Assembly (NCBI RefSeq): GCF_036323735.1
Contig: NC_086036.1
Coordinates: 40,360,550 to 40,424,549, forward strand
Direction of reading: 5' to 3'
DNA length: 64,000 nt
DNA from: Rattus norvegicus
Taxonomy: Eukaryota; Chordata; Mammalia; Rodentia; Muridae
The stretch's first letter is position 1. The number at the start of each line of letters is the position of its first letter. The translations under genes were made by a program, and so were the position numbers. The notes beneath the pieces are model-generated. The model searched no databases. It was not told the origin of the DNA and saw nothing but the letters and a program-made list of their open reading frames with translations. Shown here piece after piece: positions 1 through 12,242 of the stretch.

Positions 1-80
1 TCAGTGGTAGAGCGCTTGCCTAGGAAGCGCAAGGCCCTCGGTTCGGTCCCCAGCTCCGGAAAAAAGAACCAAAAAAAAAA
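1..80 (+). mobile_element. ID SINE (BC1/tRNA-Ala-derived), 5' end cut by window edge
   Basis: The sequence carries the ID body, with tRNA-like A and B boxes (GTGGTAGAGCGC and GGTTCGGTCCCC), followed by the AAAAAGAACC linker and a poly-A tail. It is close to consensus, so the insertion is recent. Near-consensus ID copies are abundant in rat, and this is the main species clue at this end. Confidence 0.93.
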
Positions 81-399
81 AAGGAATTCCATCTTCCAAT
101 CAAGTTTCACTTCATTGTTTTCCTCCTTCATTCCATGTTAGCCTCCAGAGAGGCTATGTATGTATTTGGCTTATGTGGACCAATCTTGTCCCCCTTTCTT
201 CCTCTTTGGTTTTGATGGGCATGTTTTCCATATTGAAGATAGGTAGTTCAAGGTATGGTAAGAAATTGTATCTATCCTCCTTTCTCAAAACTCTCGATAT
301 TTTGAATGCTGAAGATTTCTATACTTTTCCAGTATATTCTGAAGTTGTCTTAACTAGTTTTTAATTTGGTTTCTATATACATCTGGGTATCCTTGATCT

Positions 400-436
400 A
401 AGCACACACACATACACACACACACACACACACGCA

Positions 437-504
<68 letters not shown>

Positions 505-549
505 CAAAGAGAGTCAGAGAGAGGCAGAGACAGAAAGTGACAGAGAGAC

Positions 550-582
<33 letters not shown>

Positions 583-640
583 CAGAGAGACAGAGACAGA
601 GAGTAATAAAGAGACAAAGAGTGATAAAGAGACAGAGAGA
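400..640 (+). repeat. Composite (CA)n-(GA)n-(CAGA)n microsatellite
   Basis: CA dinucleotides (about 400-452) pass into a GA run (about 453-477), then CAGA tetranucleotides, then degenerate purine-rich GACAGA repeats to about 640. All apparent reading frames here are low-complexity Ser/Leu/Cys/Val repeats with no coding value. Confidence 0.95.
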
Positions 641-789
641 TCAGTTATTAATGAATCATCTTTGCTGGAAAGGCAAACATTCTGAGGTATAAACATGAAT
701 GCAGACCATACTTAAGTAAATGTGTTCTTAAAAAAAGCCCAAACCAAACATGCATAGTCTTAAGTATTCTTTAAATAAATTACATTTAA

Positions 790-1004
790 GGGGCCAGGGA
801 GATGGTGGTTAAAAGGACTGGGTGCTCTTGCAGAAGAAATGAGTTTAGTTCTCAGCTCCTATGTGACCATTTACAGTCTTCTACAACTCCAGTCCCAGGG
901 GATTAGACTCCCCCTTTTGACCTCTGCAGGTACTGCATACATATGGTACTTGTATGTACAGAAAGCATTCATACACATAAAAATGCTAAAAAGTAAATAA
1001 AATG
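790..1004 (+). mobile_element. B3-type SINE (B2 superfamily)
   Basis: It opens with a diverged GGGGCCAGGGAGATGG tRNA-derived head. It then has the B3-specific middle (CAACTCCAGTCCCAGGGG, GACCTCTGCAGG) and an A-rich tail with AAATAAAAT. Divergence suggests a moderately old insertion. Confidence 0.8.
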
Positions 1005-3780
1005 GGTCAAATAATATGAAGATAATTTAAAGAGAATATATCTATAGCTTGCACAAATTTAAGTGAAAATTAGTCAAATTTGATGGGGCCTTTTATTTAA
1101 GACAACGTTTTGAACTACCGTCATGTTATGTAGCTTTCTATTATCAGTATTACTCAATTATATTTGACAAAAGTAGACATACTATTAGTACTTGGACCAT
1201 TTAACCACAAGCAGGCTGTTTGTGTAGAAGCCTGCTAAGAAGACTATGCCTCTATCTAGAGGAGAACTCAGATTGCAAAGGCAGAGCATACAAACCAGTG
1301 GGATTGTACAGACATGTCCAGCTGCTATCAGTTAGAAAACAACACTTGTATCCGCAAAATCAACTTTTTTACTCTAACCTCCAATACAATGCTTTGAGAG
1401 ATGGAGATTTTGGATATGATTAAGTTGGGAGAACATAGCTCTCTTTAGTGGGGATGGCACCCTTGAAAAAGACACCTAAGACACTGCCTCATTCTCTTTA
1501 GGCCTGTGAAGATGGCTTTCTGTGAAGCCAGAAGCAGTTCACAACAACTGAATCTGCCTCCGACTTTGAACTAGGATCTCCCAGCTCAGCATGGCTTCTT
1601 TTTATAAATTACTGTTCAATTATTCTAAACCTTAATGAGGTGACAGCACTTAACTGTCAAAATAAAAGACTGAGCACAAACAATGTTGGGGACTATAAAT
1701 AGCTAAACATTCCAAAGGAAGAAAAGGGCCAAACCTTAACCTTATCCATGTTGTTCTCTAAACAACTCTTGGTAAGACTCACCTGTATTTGTTCTGAGCA
1801 GAGGCATGGACTGTTTTATTTGAGCAGAATATTGTTGTGGACTCAGAGATGACTGGCCCAAGCCTGACGTGTGTGTCTCAGGAAGTAGGGCTTCTTAATA
1901 CTACTTGACATTTTTCTAGAAAAATGATTACCACTTGTGTCATACATTTTTTGCATATTTTATGATACTACCTGAAAAGGTAAAAGTTCCGTATCTGACT
2001 GTGACAAATGAAGTGAGAACAGAGGGGTATGTATGTCTCCAGAACCCAGCATATGAGCTGTATGAAGCTCATGTTCAATGAGTGTCTTGTCTGTGGAGAA
2101 GCTCCTGAAACAACCAATCACATTGGTTTTGTTGTTTGTTGTTTGTTTGTTTCTAAACTTCCTATGTCATGATGGACTTTAAGCAATCCCAGTTCAACTG
2201 CTTGAGTGCAGGGATGTTGGCTCTTCTGAAACTCCTCTGCCCATCTTCAACTGAAATACTTGAAGCAAAGTCAGTGATCAGGTAGCAATAGGCAGCCTGG
2301 AGAGTCAATGGTTAATGCTGTTCTCTAATTTTTAAGAACCTTTCTTAATCACAATGTCATATCTAATTAAATTGAAATACAGATCTATATCTGCCTTGTA
2401 TCCCTAAGGAAGCTACAAATCCAATGATAGACACTTTACCAAGGAGGCTAGAAAAAACTATCAAAGAGTTTCATATTGTCTTCCATTCAATGTAGAGTTG
2501 TCTTGACTTACGGTAAGACCTGTTTCTAAAGACTAGTTAAAATGATCATTTACACAGGTCCAAGACAGGGAATGAGTTAGAAACCTCCTAGGTGCTGTAG
2601 GACATATGACATCACATATTCCTTGATCTCCAGGAATTCAGATTGAAGAGGCTAAGTTTGCTAAACTGTAAGTGAAAAGTAATCCTGGCCAGACGGACTC
2701 AGCTGAGGTCATTCAATTATCCTTTTAAAACTTACCAGAAGACTTTGTACGGAAGAAAGTACTTGATTGGAAACTTTGAAGTCGAGTATTTTAAAAGGCC
2801 AAATAGTGAGGCACTACAGTCAGACTGAAAAGAGAGTGTGCAGAAGGGCTAGACACGCCTGGGCAAAGCCATGTCTGCCTACCAGATGAAGAATTCAAGA
2901 TTGTTAGTGATTACACTAGTCTGTGGCTGATGCATGGCAAACCAAAGACTAGGTATCAACCTAAAAAGCCATCTCTAAGCACTTGTTTGGTTTTGTTTGT
3001 ATCAACTGTGTCATTCTTGTTTCTTTGATTTTTTTCAGAGCATTGATTATATTGGAATTTATTTTTTTAAAGCTTTGATGTGAAAAGGAAACCTACTGTG
3101 ACTTTGGCAAATATAAAACCTCTATGTCTTGCTCTAAGTAAACACACAAGTGTAAGCCCTCCTCATTCTGATTTGTCCTAATATGCAAGAGATTGCCATG
3201 CCCCTCATCCTGAGAGGTGAGTGCAGCAGACCAGGGGAACAGATTATAAGGAGCAAGCGCTGATAGCCTTGCCTCACATCTGTCTGATGAGAATGTGAGT
3301 TCCAGCAGAGTGACCCTTGGCTAGCAGCACAGTTGATGTTATCAAGAAGAAAAACTAGCAGGGAAACATTCACTCCTCAGAAATGTTTGAAGGGACATCT
3401 GAACCTGAGGCAGCAGCAGTGAGACTGTCCAACCTTTGGGGATGTCTCCCCTTCTTGTGACCTTAAAAACACCAACACAGAAGTATTGCTAAGTGACCTT
3501 TCTCAGACTCGGAACACCTGTTTCATAACTGTCTCTCTGGCTTACTAATTTGTTAAAGAAGGTAGTGACTTGACAGGTCAGTCCTGCCTACCTCAGATGC
3601 GTTTGTTGGGTTCAGGCTGCCTTGGAAGCTCTAAGAAGGTACTCTGGAGAAGTATGCTTAGTACAGTGATTAAGTCTTGTTAATCCATGTACACTGTTTG
3701 GCATCATACTAAGGCTGGCACGGGATTATAATAGGATGTAATCCTTCTAATGAGCTTAACTAGGCTTTCCGTGACTGTAG
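1005..3780. other. Intronic sequence without a recognised gene
   Basis: I see only short chance ORFs on either strand and no exon with matching splice sites. A small TTTG-rich tract lies at 2127-2153. No repeat family could be assigned with confidence. Confidence 0.5.
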
Positions 3781-3784
3781 TGAA

Positions 3785-4090
3785 TATGGCGTGATGAGTG
3801 TGAACAGGAAAAGGGGTATTTTGGCTCACAGTTTGGAGGTTGCAGTCCCTGGAGGGTTGGCCTTGTTCCTTCAGGGCAGTGGCCCAGAGAAGTATGATAC
3901 TACATTCAGGGCATCAAGGAAGCAGAAAGAGAAAGCGAGGAAGAAAATGGTCTGGTCCCAATGTCATATTCAAGGGCACAGTTCTAATCAGCTATCACTT
4001 CTCACTAGACCCTGACTAAGTTCTCACCGCTTCCGAATAAAGCTGACAGGGACCAAGCAGTTAATATGTGGGACCTAGAGGGACATTTAG
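3785..4090. repeat. Possible medium-reiterated rodent repeat
   Basis: The arrangement (a segment like 'ggctcacagtttggaggttgcag', GA-rich middle, then 'atgtgggacctagagggacattt') resembles diverged DNA-transposon-type medium repeats seen elsewhere in rodent genomes. Family and ends are uncertain. Confidence 0.3.
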
Positions 4091-4772
4091 CATGTGAGCA
4101 AACCACACATTAGTCAGTTCTATGAGGGAAAAAAAAGTAAAACCAGTTTTACTGTGCCTGATTTTCACTGTCCCCTAAAAATGGAAGTCATCCTTCCCTG
4201 CCTCCTTAGCAGGGGCAGGGTCACATGCAGATGGACAAACATAGATCCAGAGGGAGTGGTAAACAAAGTTTATACTCTATGTACTAAATATAGATGTGAA
4301 GGGCAAAATGAGGTTCATAACATCCTTTGGCACTGAAGTGTTGTGTTATTGGCAGGACTAAAAATGTTCCTCTGGGGATGAAAAATTAGCAAAGATTGAT
4401 AGATATGCATTATCCCAGTGCGTCAGGTGCAGAGCTAGAGGCTTGGGGGTTCAGGGAGCCCTCACTTCAGTTCCCTGGTAGTTAGGCTGAGAAACTGAAC
4501 CTCAGACCAGAGCTTGGGTGACCCTGAAGACCTCAGCTCACTGCTAATATGCTAGAAGACTCTGTGTACTGCCAGGAAGGCAGGCCTGAGGGACTTTAAA
4601 GCGTATACCATGCTCATAAATTTTCATCAAATTTTGAGAAGTGCAGTACCAGAATAGGGAGAGGTCTGTTAGCAATACTTCTAAGTGGACCGTGCCATGC
4701 ACACATGCCCTGTAATGGCGAATGTGTCGGATTGATTCTGCTTACTGATTCCTGTGGTAGCCAAGCTGGACT

Positions 4773-5690
4773 CTTTTTTTTTTTTTTTTAAACTTCACTT
4801 TTCTTTCTCCCTCCTGGTCCTCCCTTGGACAGTTTCTCACCCCATTTCTCCTCCCCTGTTTCTAAGAGGATGTCCTCCTCAACCCCCCACTCTACCCCAC
4901 CTGCCAGGCCTCCCTATTCCCTGGGGCCTCAAGTCTCTCAAGGGTTAGGTGCATCTTCATTCACTGAAACCAGACTAAGTAGTCTTCTGCTGTATTATGT
5001 GTCGGAGCCTCAGACCAGCTTTTGTATGCCGCCTGGTTGGTGGCTTAGTGTCTCAGAGGTCCAGGTTAGATGAGACTACTGGTCTTCCTATGAGGTCTCC
5101 CTCCTCTTCAGCTTCTTCCAGCCTTTCCCTAATTCAACCACAGAGGTCCCCGACTTCAGTCAATTGGTTGGGTATAAGTATCAGCATTTGTCTCAGTCAG
5201 CTGCTCGTTGGGCCTCTCAGAGGACAGCCATACCAGGCTTCTGTCTGTAAGCACACCATAGTATCGGTAATAGTATTAGGGTTTGGAGCCTCCCCTTGAG
5301 ATGGATCCCAATTTGAGCCTGTCACTGAACCTCCTTTTTCTTAGTCTCTTCTCCATTTTCCTCTCCGCAATTCTTTTAGACAGGAACAATTCCGGGTCAG
5401 TGTTTTTAACTGTGAGATGGCAACTTCTTCCCTCCACTTGATACCCTGTCTTTCTATGGAGGTGGACTCTATAAATTCTCTTTCCCCACTGTTGGGCATT
5501 TTGTCTAAGGTCCCTCTCCTGAGTCTTGAAAGTCTCTTACCTCCCTGAACTTTTTTTTTTTTTTTTTTTTTGGTTCTTTTTTTCGGAGCTGGGGACCGAA
5601 CCCAGGGCCTTGCGCTTCCTAGGTAAGCGCTCTACCACTGAGCTAAATCCCCAGCCCCCTGAACTTTTTTTTAATGGAAGAAATTCCAGG
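4773..5690 (-). mobile_element. Lx-type L1 3' UTR, antisense, interrupted by an ID element
   Basis: It starts with poly-T (4773-4789) on the plus strand. A long C/T-rich 3' UTR follows, with the rodent L1 landmarks TGAGATGGATCCCAATTTG and CAGGAACAATTCCGGGTCAG. It is a 5'-truncated, non-coding 3' end. The ID at 5551-5658 lies inside it, so this L1 is the older of the two. Confidence 0.75.
5551..5658 (-). mobile_element. ID SINE, antisense, nested in an L1, with target-site duplication
   Basis: A poly-T run and GGTTCTTTTTTTCGGAGC are followed by the reverse complement of the ID body, ending AAATCCCCAGCCCC. CCCTGAACTTTTTTT occurs on both sides (from 5543 and from about 5657), a target-site duplication of about 15 bp. 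It is near consensus and therefore young. The tRNA-like region is SINE sequence, not a functional tRNA gene. Confidence 0.92.
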
Positions 5691-6789
5691 ATCTATAATG
5701 AATACTCCACTGTAAATTTAAAGCTCTTGCACAGACCTTTTGCCTATCATGTAGGCACAAGCCACCTCTATGTGAGTAGATCATTACCCTCATCATTTTT
5801 ATTTGATAGACGTAAGTTCGCAACCCATGAGACACTTAATATCCAACGTAGGAGCTACTGAGTTCTTACTGAGTTAATGACTCCACTAACTGCACATGTT
5901 CATGTGGTGGCCAGCTAAGGGCACAAGCAGAAGTGATCTTAAGTCCTGCTGGTAGTCAGGCCTTTCATTTGCATTCAGCCAGAACTTCTGGAGTCTCTCT
6001 CCTGAGACTGAGAGAGACCCTTACCATGAACAGCACACCTCCTGAGTACTTGTCTCTACGGACACACCACCCTGGAATTTTCTGTTCTAGCTAAGGATAC
6101 CACTTTCAGACACCCTTTGATACTGCTGATCCTCCAAGACAAGAAAGGATCTGGAGCCATATTAAGGGTGGTTGATTTTAGACTTCATCTAATGAATGTG
6201 ACAATCCATCCAGGATAGGAAACATCTAGAACATGAAATAAAACAGAGAAAGGGAAGATGTCCTGGAACAGGGTAGTTTTCAAGTCTCAGATCCCAGGAG
6301 GGACGATCACAGACTCCTTGCAACAGGAGCATGGGATTTGATTGCAGCAGCATAGCCTTAGGTAGGGTGGGTCAAGTCTGATCTGACCTTAGAGTCAGGA
6401 TGACTTGCTTTTCTTTAAGGCTTTTTAAAAAACAAAGGACCGATTTCTTCTGTGTTCAGTATTCGTACCTTGGGGGCAAATACACACTGCCTAAGATTCC
6501 TCATGCCCAGGAGTCTTTGAGTGATGAAAGAGGGGGAGGGGTGCTCATTTGTCATTTGTTCTTATGCATCTTTTATATCTTTAAAATATTGGCAGCTAGT
6601 GGGAGACAGCACCATCTCAGAGCCCACTGTAGATTGATGGCCTAGTGTGGGATACAGAATCTGTTCCCCTCCTATTTTGGGATCTTGTGGAACTTAACCA
6701 GACTTCTCTGTACCTCTGCTTATTTATTTGTAAACTGACGGTGAAAGAACACCTGCTTTGTATGGACATCTCAAGACTCAGCCATTCTG
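5691..6789. other. Intronic sequence, nothing recognised
   Basis: No splice-flanked ORF or RNA gene is apparent, and I could not assign a repeat family. Confidence 0.5.
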
Positions 6790-6792
6790 TTT

Positions 6793-6906
6793 GTTGTATT
6801 TTGTTGAGACCATTTCTCTCTTTATAGCTCAATGTGGTCTCAAATACCGCACCCAGCTGCCTCAGCTCCATCAGTGTTAGGATTACAGTAATACCCTGCC
6901 ACACCC
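6793..6906 (-). mobile_element. B1 SINE, antisense
   Basis: It matches the reverse complement of B1: TTGTTGAGACCATTTCTCT (antisense of the 3' end), then GGTCTCAAATACC, then GTGTTAGGATTACAG...CTGCCACACCC. It is moderately diverged and lacks a clean tail. Confidence 0.78.
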
Positions 6907-8189
6907 ACTTTACAATAATCTGGTACTTTAAATATCCTAGATATGAACTTATTAAATATGCATATTTATATATAAATTGCTATATATGAGAAAACGATTT
7001 ATGTAAACTGTGTATTTTGAAAGCATATCCTGCTCAGAGGTTCAGGTATTTGCAAAGTATGTATGAGTTGTAAAGAGAATCCTGAGAAACAAAACCTGCT
7101 CCCTACAGTGTGTTTGGTTCCTTGACAGCCGTGAGTCGGATGTGTGTTAGTGTTACACTGTGTAACTCACACTGGCTGCCTCTGAGGCCCCCGTTCTTCC
7201 AGAAGTTTTCTCAGGTGGTAGCTCTTTTCACTCAAACATCTCACTTATCTCCTGACTGCAAGTTCTGCTTCTAGACCAGTTGTATTCTTTTCATGCCTCT
7301 TAAGAGACCCTTTGGCAACATGAGCAGATGTGCCCTGCTCAAATTCTCTGCTTTTCTTCTGGAGGACCTGCCTCACCCCTTGGACCATTCTCAGTATCTT
7401 TCCTCTATTGTAGTCATCACTGTGACAGTTTTGGTACCCATGTGGACAGCATGTCTTCCTTCCAGTCTCCCAGTCCCTTGGCCTTCCTGCCTTTGCTGCT
7501 CCACCTGAGGCTCCAGTACTCTGGAACTAACCTAGACTTTCAGCCATGCATCATGTTGGAGGTTTCCTGGGGTGTTCCTGCTTAGAGCTACAGTGGAGCC
7601 GAAGACTATGTTTCCTAGGGGCTACCAAGTAATACTGCTGTTACCTGGCCCGAGAGTCCAGGCATCCAGAATTCTGAACACTCTATTTTAAAATATGTTT
7701 TTCCCCATAGGGATTTCCATACGACTGACCTCCCTGCTTGGCTTCTATGATTCATAGTGACAATCCCCCTGTATATGAGTTCATACCACCTTCTCCCCAT
7801 CAGAGCCACATAACGAAACTCCAGCCTTGGTTACTATAGACCATCTACCTAAACCTGCCTCTGTATCCAGCATCAGACCTTAGCTGGAGAAAACAGACAT
7901 AACTTGCTTGCAGGGCTCACCATTTCTCCTACCATACACCCATTGGGTTTTCCTACAGAATCGTACAGAACCCATCTATTTCCTAGCACTCTTCTTGATT
8001 TCCATTCTTGTCCAAGTTGCCACTACTTCTCATTCATAAAACTGTTCTGTGACTGCTGTCTATCTGGACTTGTATAGTCATTAACAGATGAGCCACGTAA
8101 TAGATCCCTCTAAAGATCATAAATACAATTATGTTCTGTTTCTCATCAAAACCATTTCTTATTTCCTACTACATTTTTGAACAAAGCCA
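6907..8189. other. Intronic sequence, possibly including older L2 sequence
   Basis: C/T-rich segments (about 7340-7510) could be further diverged L2, but I cannot define its ends. No coding exon is seen. Confidence 0.4.
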
Positions 8190-8860
8190 AAGGCGGTGGG
8201 TCTCCATGATCTTTCTCCACAATTAGCAAGCCTGTTGGAGCCCCGGGGCCTTTCCCTCTCCTTGCCATTTCAGCCTTAGGGATACACTGGCCATGCTTCC
8301 TGACCCCTGGCTCTTGGATCAGGAAGATGGGTCCTGAGGACACAATTGAAATTCTTCCTTCTCTCCCTCCATGTATCACTCCAGACTTCTTAACCTGTTA
8401 TATTTCCCTTCATGGCACTTATCCCCTGACATTTGCTACAACACAATAGCCATTATATTTGCTGGGTGTCGGGCAGTGTTCTAAGTGCCTTACAGATATT
8501 AATCTTGTTAACTTTGTGGTAACTCCATTGTAGACTTGTTATCCTCATCTTACCAATTAATAAACCTGAAGCCCAGGAGGCTGAGTCAGTCATGGAAATA
8601 ACACAGCTATTATTTGTGGGTCCTAGCAGTTAAACTCAGCCACCCTGGCTTACAAATCTGTGTCCTAAGTCACACTGCTATCCTGCCATCAGTGTCTTAT
8701 GTGTGATATAAAGTCATATGTTTAAAAAAACTACCTAATACATGGTGTATGTTTATTACTGTGTGTCCCACCAGGGTGGAATCCTGCAGGACAAGGATTT
8801 ATTTTCCCAGCACTGTCATGTCTTCACTACTAGAGAATTGCCTAGTACTTCAACACTCAC
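8190..8860 (+). mobile_element. Ancient L2 3' region, split by a MIR
   Basis: Segments follow the L2 order: 'ccatgatctttctcc', 'gggcctttccctctcc', 'ttcatggcacttatcccctgac', then beyond the MIR 'caccagggtggaatcctgcaggacaagga' and 'cactgtcatgtcttcac'. This is the usual tail of the element ('...stretches of timing by product size', 'in use to date'). The match is by collinearity only, and divergence is high. Confidence 0.55.
8455..8690 (+). mobile_element. MIR SINE nested in L2
   Basis: It carries the MIR landmarks in order: GCTGGGTGTCGGGCAGTGTTC, 'ttaccaattaataaacctgaagc' (matching the core that usually reads 'gatgaggaaactgaggc'), 'ataacacagctatt' and 'cagttaaactcagcc'. It is an ancient mammalian SINE, heavily diverged. 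Confidence 0.7.
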
Positions 8861-9879
8861 TCCACTGTGTTTAGTCAGGGAACAGACGGATTCCTCTGTG
8901 CTCATATTTTATAGTTAAAAACATCAATTTGTTGTCTAAAGAGAGTTATGAAAAGGTTTTTTAGGAAAGTCTGAGTGGGCCATTTTTCGTAAAAGAGTAC
9001 ATTTCCGTTAGATTATGAATTTCAATAAAGTTCTATAATATTAAGTATTTAAAATCTCCTTTACAAAATTAAGTAAAACCTATAAATATCGACATGTTCC
9101 TCATAAACACAGTAAAATGAAAATAAGTAGCATTATGCTCTGTTTATTAATTGCTGATTGACTTCAGTTTATCAGATTAAAATTTTAAATAATCTCATTT
9201 TCAAATTTAATTAAATTCTCTTCAATAGTTAATTTCTGTTGTAAGTCATATATTCACTTTCCCTTTTAAGCATTTCAAAATCCTGACAAGAAATATTTCC
9301 AATGCAAGTCAATACATGTTACTTATATTAATTAAGATATCTTAGCTTGAAATCACAATTTTACAAATAATTATCTCTAGGCAACACTACAGAAATTGCA
9401 TTTACTGTGATATAGGTCTTGATAGTGCTGAAACGCTTAGTCTGATTTTTGATCCCAGGAAATCTGAAATACAGCCTCAGTTTTTCATTGAGGTAGGGAG
9501 CTGACTTCTTGCATGCTTTTTCAAATTTTAAATTTGCTTACAGTGCCTTCTATATCTGTATGATTGAATGCTATGCCCACCGTCTCATGCCCTGGGTTCT
9601 ACTAATGACTCTCTGCATTTAGCCCCTTGCACTTAGTTCACTGACATTCTTTGCAAGAATAGTCTGACTGATAGATAACTCACTTACCTTTAGCTCATCC
9701 ATCTAATACATTTCAGTAAAGTCACAGACTGCAACCATCATTATAGCCATTTTTAGAGCATTTGCATCAACCCATGTCTATTGCCTGTCACCCATTAATC
9801 TCCTCTCTCCTCAAAATCAATTACCAATCTAATTTCTGAGTCTGGAGGTCTTCCCGAGCTTTATATTTATAAAATAAAA
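8861..9879. other. AT-rich intronic sequence, nothing recognised
   Basis: The stretch is strongly AT-rich at 9000-9400. No gene, RNA or defined repeat is visible. Confidence 0.5.
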
Positions 9880-11230
9880 TTCCAATGTTGACCTATGCAA
9901 TATATTCCAGGATTTCTCTTACAGGCATACCACAGTTAGTTCATACCCTTGTCAGCAGCATGTGAGCTGTTTAAACCTCATGCTGCTGTGAATATTACTG
10001 CTGTAATCACATGTTGTCATATGCTTTCAGTTCTTAGAGTATAGATCTTATGAAGTAGAATTGTTCTGTTATATGGTTTGCTATGTTTAATCATTTAAAA
10101 TTTTGATGGAGTAGTCCATATACTATTTTCCATTGCTGCCTGCAATCTCTCCACAGCTTAGTGAAATGAACATGGACAAAATTTTCTATCCTTCACATTT
10201 GATTGAGTATCAAGTGACATCTCACTGTGGTTTTTACTTGTATTCTCCAAGAGATGAAGGATACCCACTTGTGTTCATGCCCTTGCTACTTATGTACGTA
10301 TATACTTGGTGAAATGTATATTGTGTTGTCTAAATTTTATTGGGCTATTTTCTTATGTTGGATTGTATAATGCATCAGATATCCTAAATGCATGTCTTCA
10401 ATCAGATTAATCAGGATGTGTTCTTCCTTTCTCAGCATAGTCTTGTTCTTCATAATCTCTTTTGAACAATGGGCATTTCAATTTTATGAAATCCCATTTC
10501 TACATTTCTCCGTTGCTGTTACTGTTGATATCATATCACAAAATATCACAAAATTCAGTCTCGTGTTCATTCATTGTAAGAATCATTGTAAAATTTATAT
10601 GTTCTTCTGCTTAAGTTTTTCATCAATGTCGAGTTAATTTTCATATACAGAGTGAAGTAAGTGTCCACATTCACTCTTTTGCCAGCAGACACAGAGCTCT
10701 CCCAGCACCATTTTATAAAACCCTCTCATTCCATTGGCTGGCTTTATGCCATTGCCAGGAAGCAGCCCTTGAGGTCTACAGGTAGGTCCATCTATAGACT
10801 GCCAGTCCTGCCTGCTGTCTTACTGCCACTGCAGTACCACTGTCTTGCTTGCTGTTGCTTCACAGTAAGTTTTCATTGTGAAACCAGTTCACAGCTTTGT
10901 TCATTTTGTCATCATTCCTTTGGCTATTCCTAGCACTTCTGGTGCTTTGGCAGTCCCAAGCAATTCCCCAGGAATTTTAGGATCGACTTGTTTGCTTCTA
11001 CAAAGAGCAACTGGACATTTCAGAGTTGTATTGAATCTGTAAAACATTTGAGTAGCATTTCTGTTTTAACAAACTTGAATCTACTGATTAATAAACATTG
11101 CATGTCTTTCCATTTAATATCTATTTTTCTAAGTAGCATTTTGGTACTTTTCAAAGTATATATTTTGAGCTCCTTTAATTTATTCATAGTAATATTTCTG
11201 AGTTTGATAATGTTTTTATTTTTATAGTTG
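9880..11230 (-). mobile_element. Ancient L1 (L1M/HAL1-like), antisense ORF2 3' half
   Basis: Plus-strand text follows the antisense order of mammalian L1 ORF2. The landmarks are the 'acatctcactgtggtttttacttg' block (10219), 'attgggctattttctta' (10340), 'cccagcaccattttataaaa' (10699), 'cctttggctattcctag' (10917), 'gttgtattgaatctgtaaaac' (11024) and 'catgtctttccattta' (11100). It is full of stops and indels, so it is an old pseudogene fragment. Confidence 0.72.
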
Positions 11231-11689
11231 GCACATTAAATTATGCATATTTATAGTACCCTGTAGGATGGATATATACATATGTATATATAGTATAATA
11301 TTCACATTAAAATTAGTATATGAACCTATTCAAACATTGCGATTATTTTTTGTACTTATTGTGATCTATATTGTTTGTATCTTAAGTGTGCACACTTGTG
11401 GGTTACAGTGTGGTAATTTATTCAATATTTATAATAAGTAATGATCAAATAAATTGGGGTAGTTAGCATTTCCTGCCACATAAAGCATTTAAAATTTTTA
11501 TTAACACATAATTGTCCATATTTATAAGATGCAGTATGTTTTAATGAATCTATATGCTGTGTAGTGATCTAATAAGGAAAATTAACATTGCTATATTACT
11601 ACCTTTTTGCTACTTTATGCTTAGAGCCTTTGATCTTATCTTTTAACTATTCATAAAATATTTAGTAGAGTGTTTTAATTTTTTAAAAT

Positions 11690-12030
11690 GCACTTTTTAT
11701 TGTTTTAAACTGAAAAAATAAAATACGATTATACCATTTCCTCCTTCTCTTCTCTGCTTGCAACCCCTGTCCTGTACCTTGCTCGCTCCCTTTCAAATTC
11801 ATAGCCCCTCTTTCTTTAATTTTAAATGTTATGTATGTACGTATATATATATATATATACGTGTAACATATACATAAATATGTAAAGAAACCTTCTGAGT
11901 CTCTTCAGTGTTATTTATATGTACATGGCTCCAGGGCTGACCACTTGGAATTGGATAACTCATTAGAGGTCTGATTCCTAGAATGATTAATGTTCTCAGC
12001 ATTCTGTAGTTGCCTGTGATTCCTTATCTG
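11690..12030 (-). mobile_element. Lx-type L1 3' sequence, antisense fragment
   Basis: It aligns by eye with 61610-61890: the C/T-rich 'ctctgcttgcaacccc', an (AT)n stretch (about 11845-11860), then 'gggctgaccacttggaattggataac' against 'gggctgaccatttggcgttggataac'. It is 3' UTR-like and non-coding. Confidence 0.55.
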
Positions 12031-12242
12031 ATGCTACCAGAAAGGCCTTCCTTATGCCCTAGGGGTTGTGACTCAAAGACACCAGAGATCCCCTTGTGAG
12101 GCTTTGGTTCCAAGATACTTTTGGAACATCTGCCCCTGAACTCACTCAGGAACAAGATAATCAGAAAAAGTAAACGTAAAGAGGTAAACAAGATTTGGTG
12201 GGCTAGAGAAGCTAGTAGCAGATCAGATTAAAAGTCTCTCCC

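Noticed and set aside
1..80. tRNA-Ala-like gene
   Set aside because: The tRNA-like boxes belong to an ID SINE with the ID linker and poly-A tail.
400..640. CRISPR-like or satellite array
   Set aside because: Pure short-period microsatellite without spacers.
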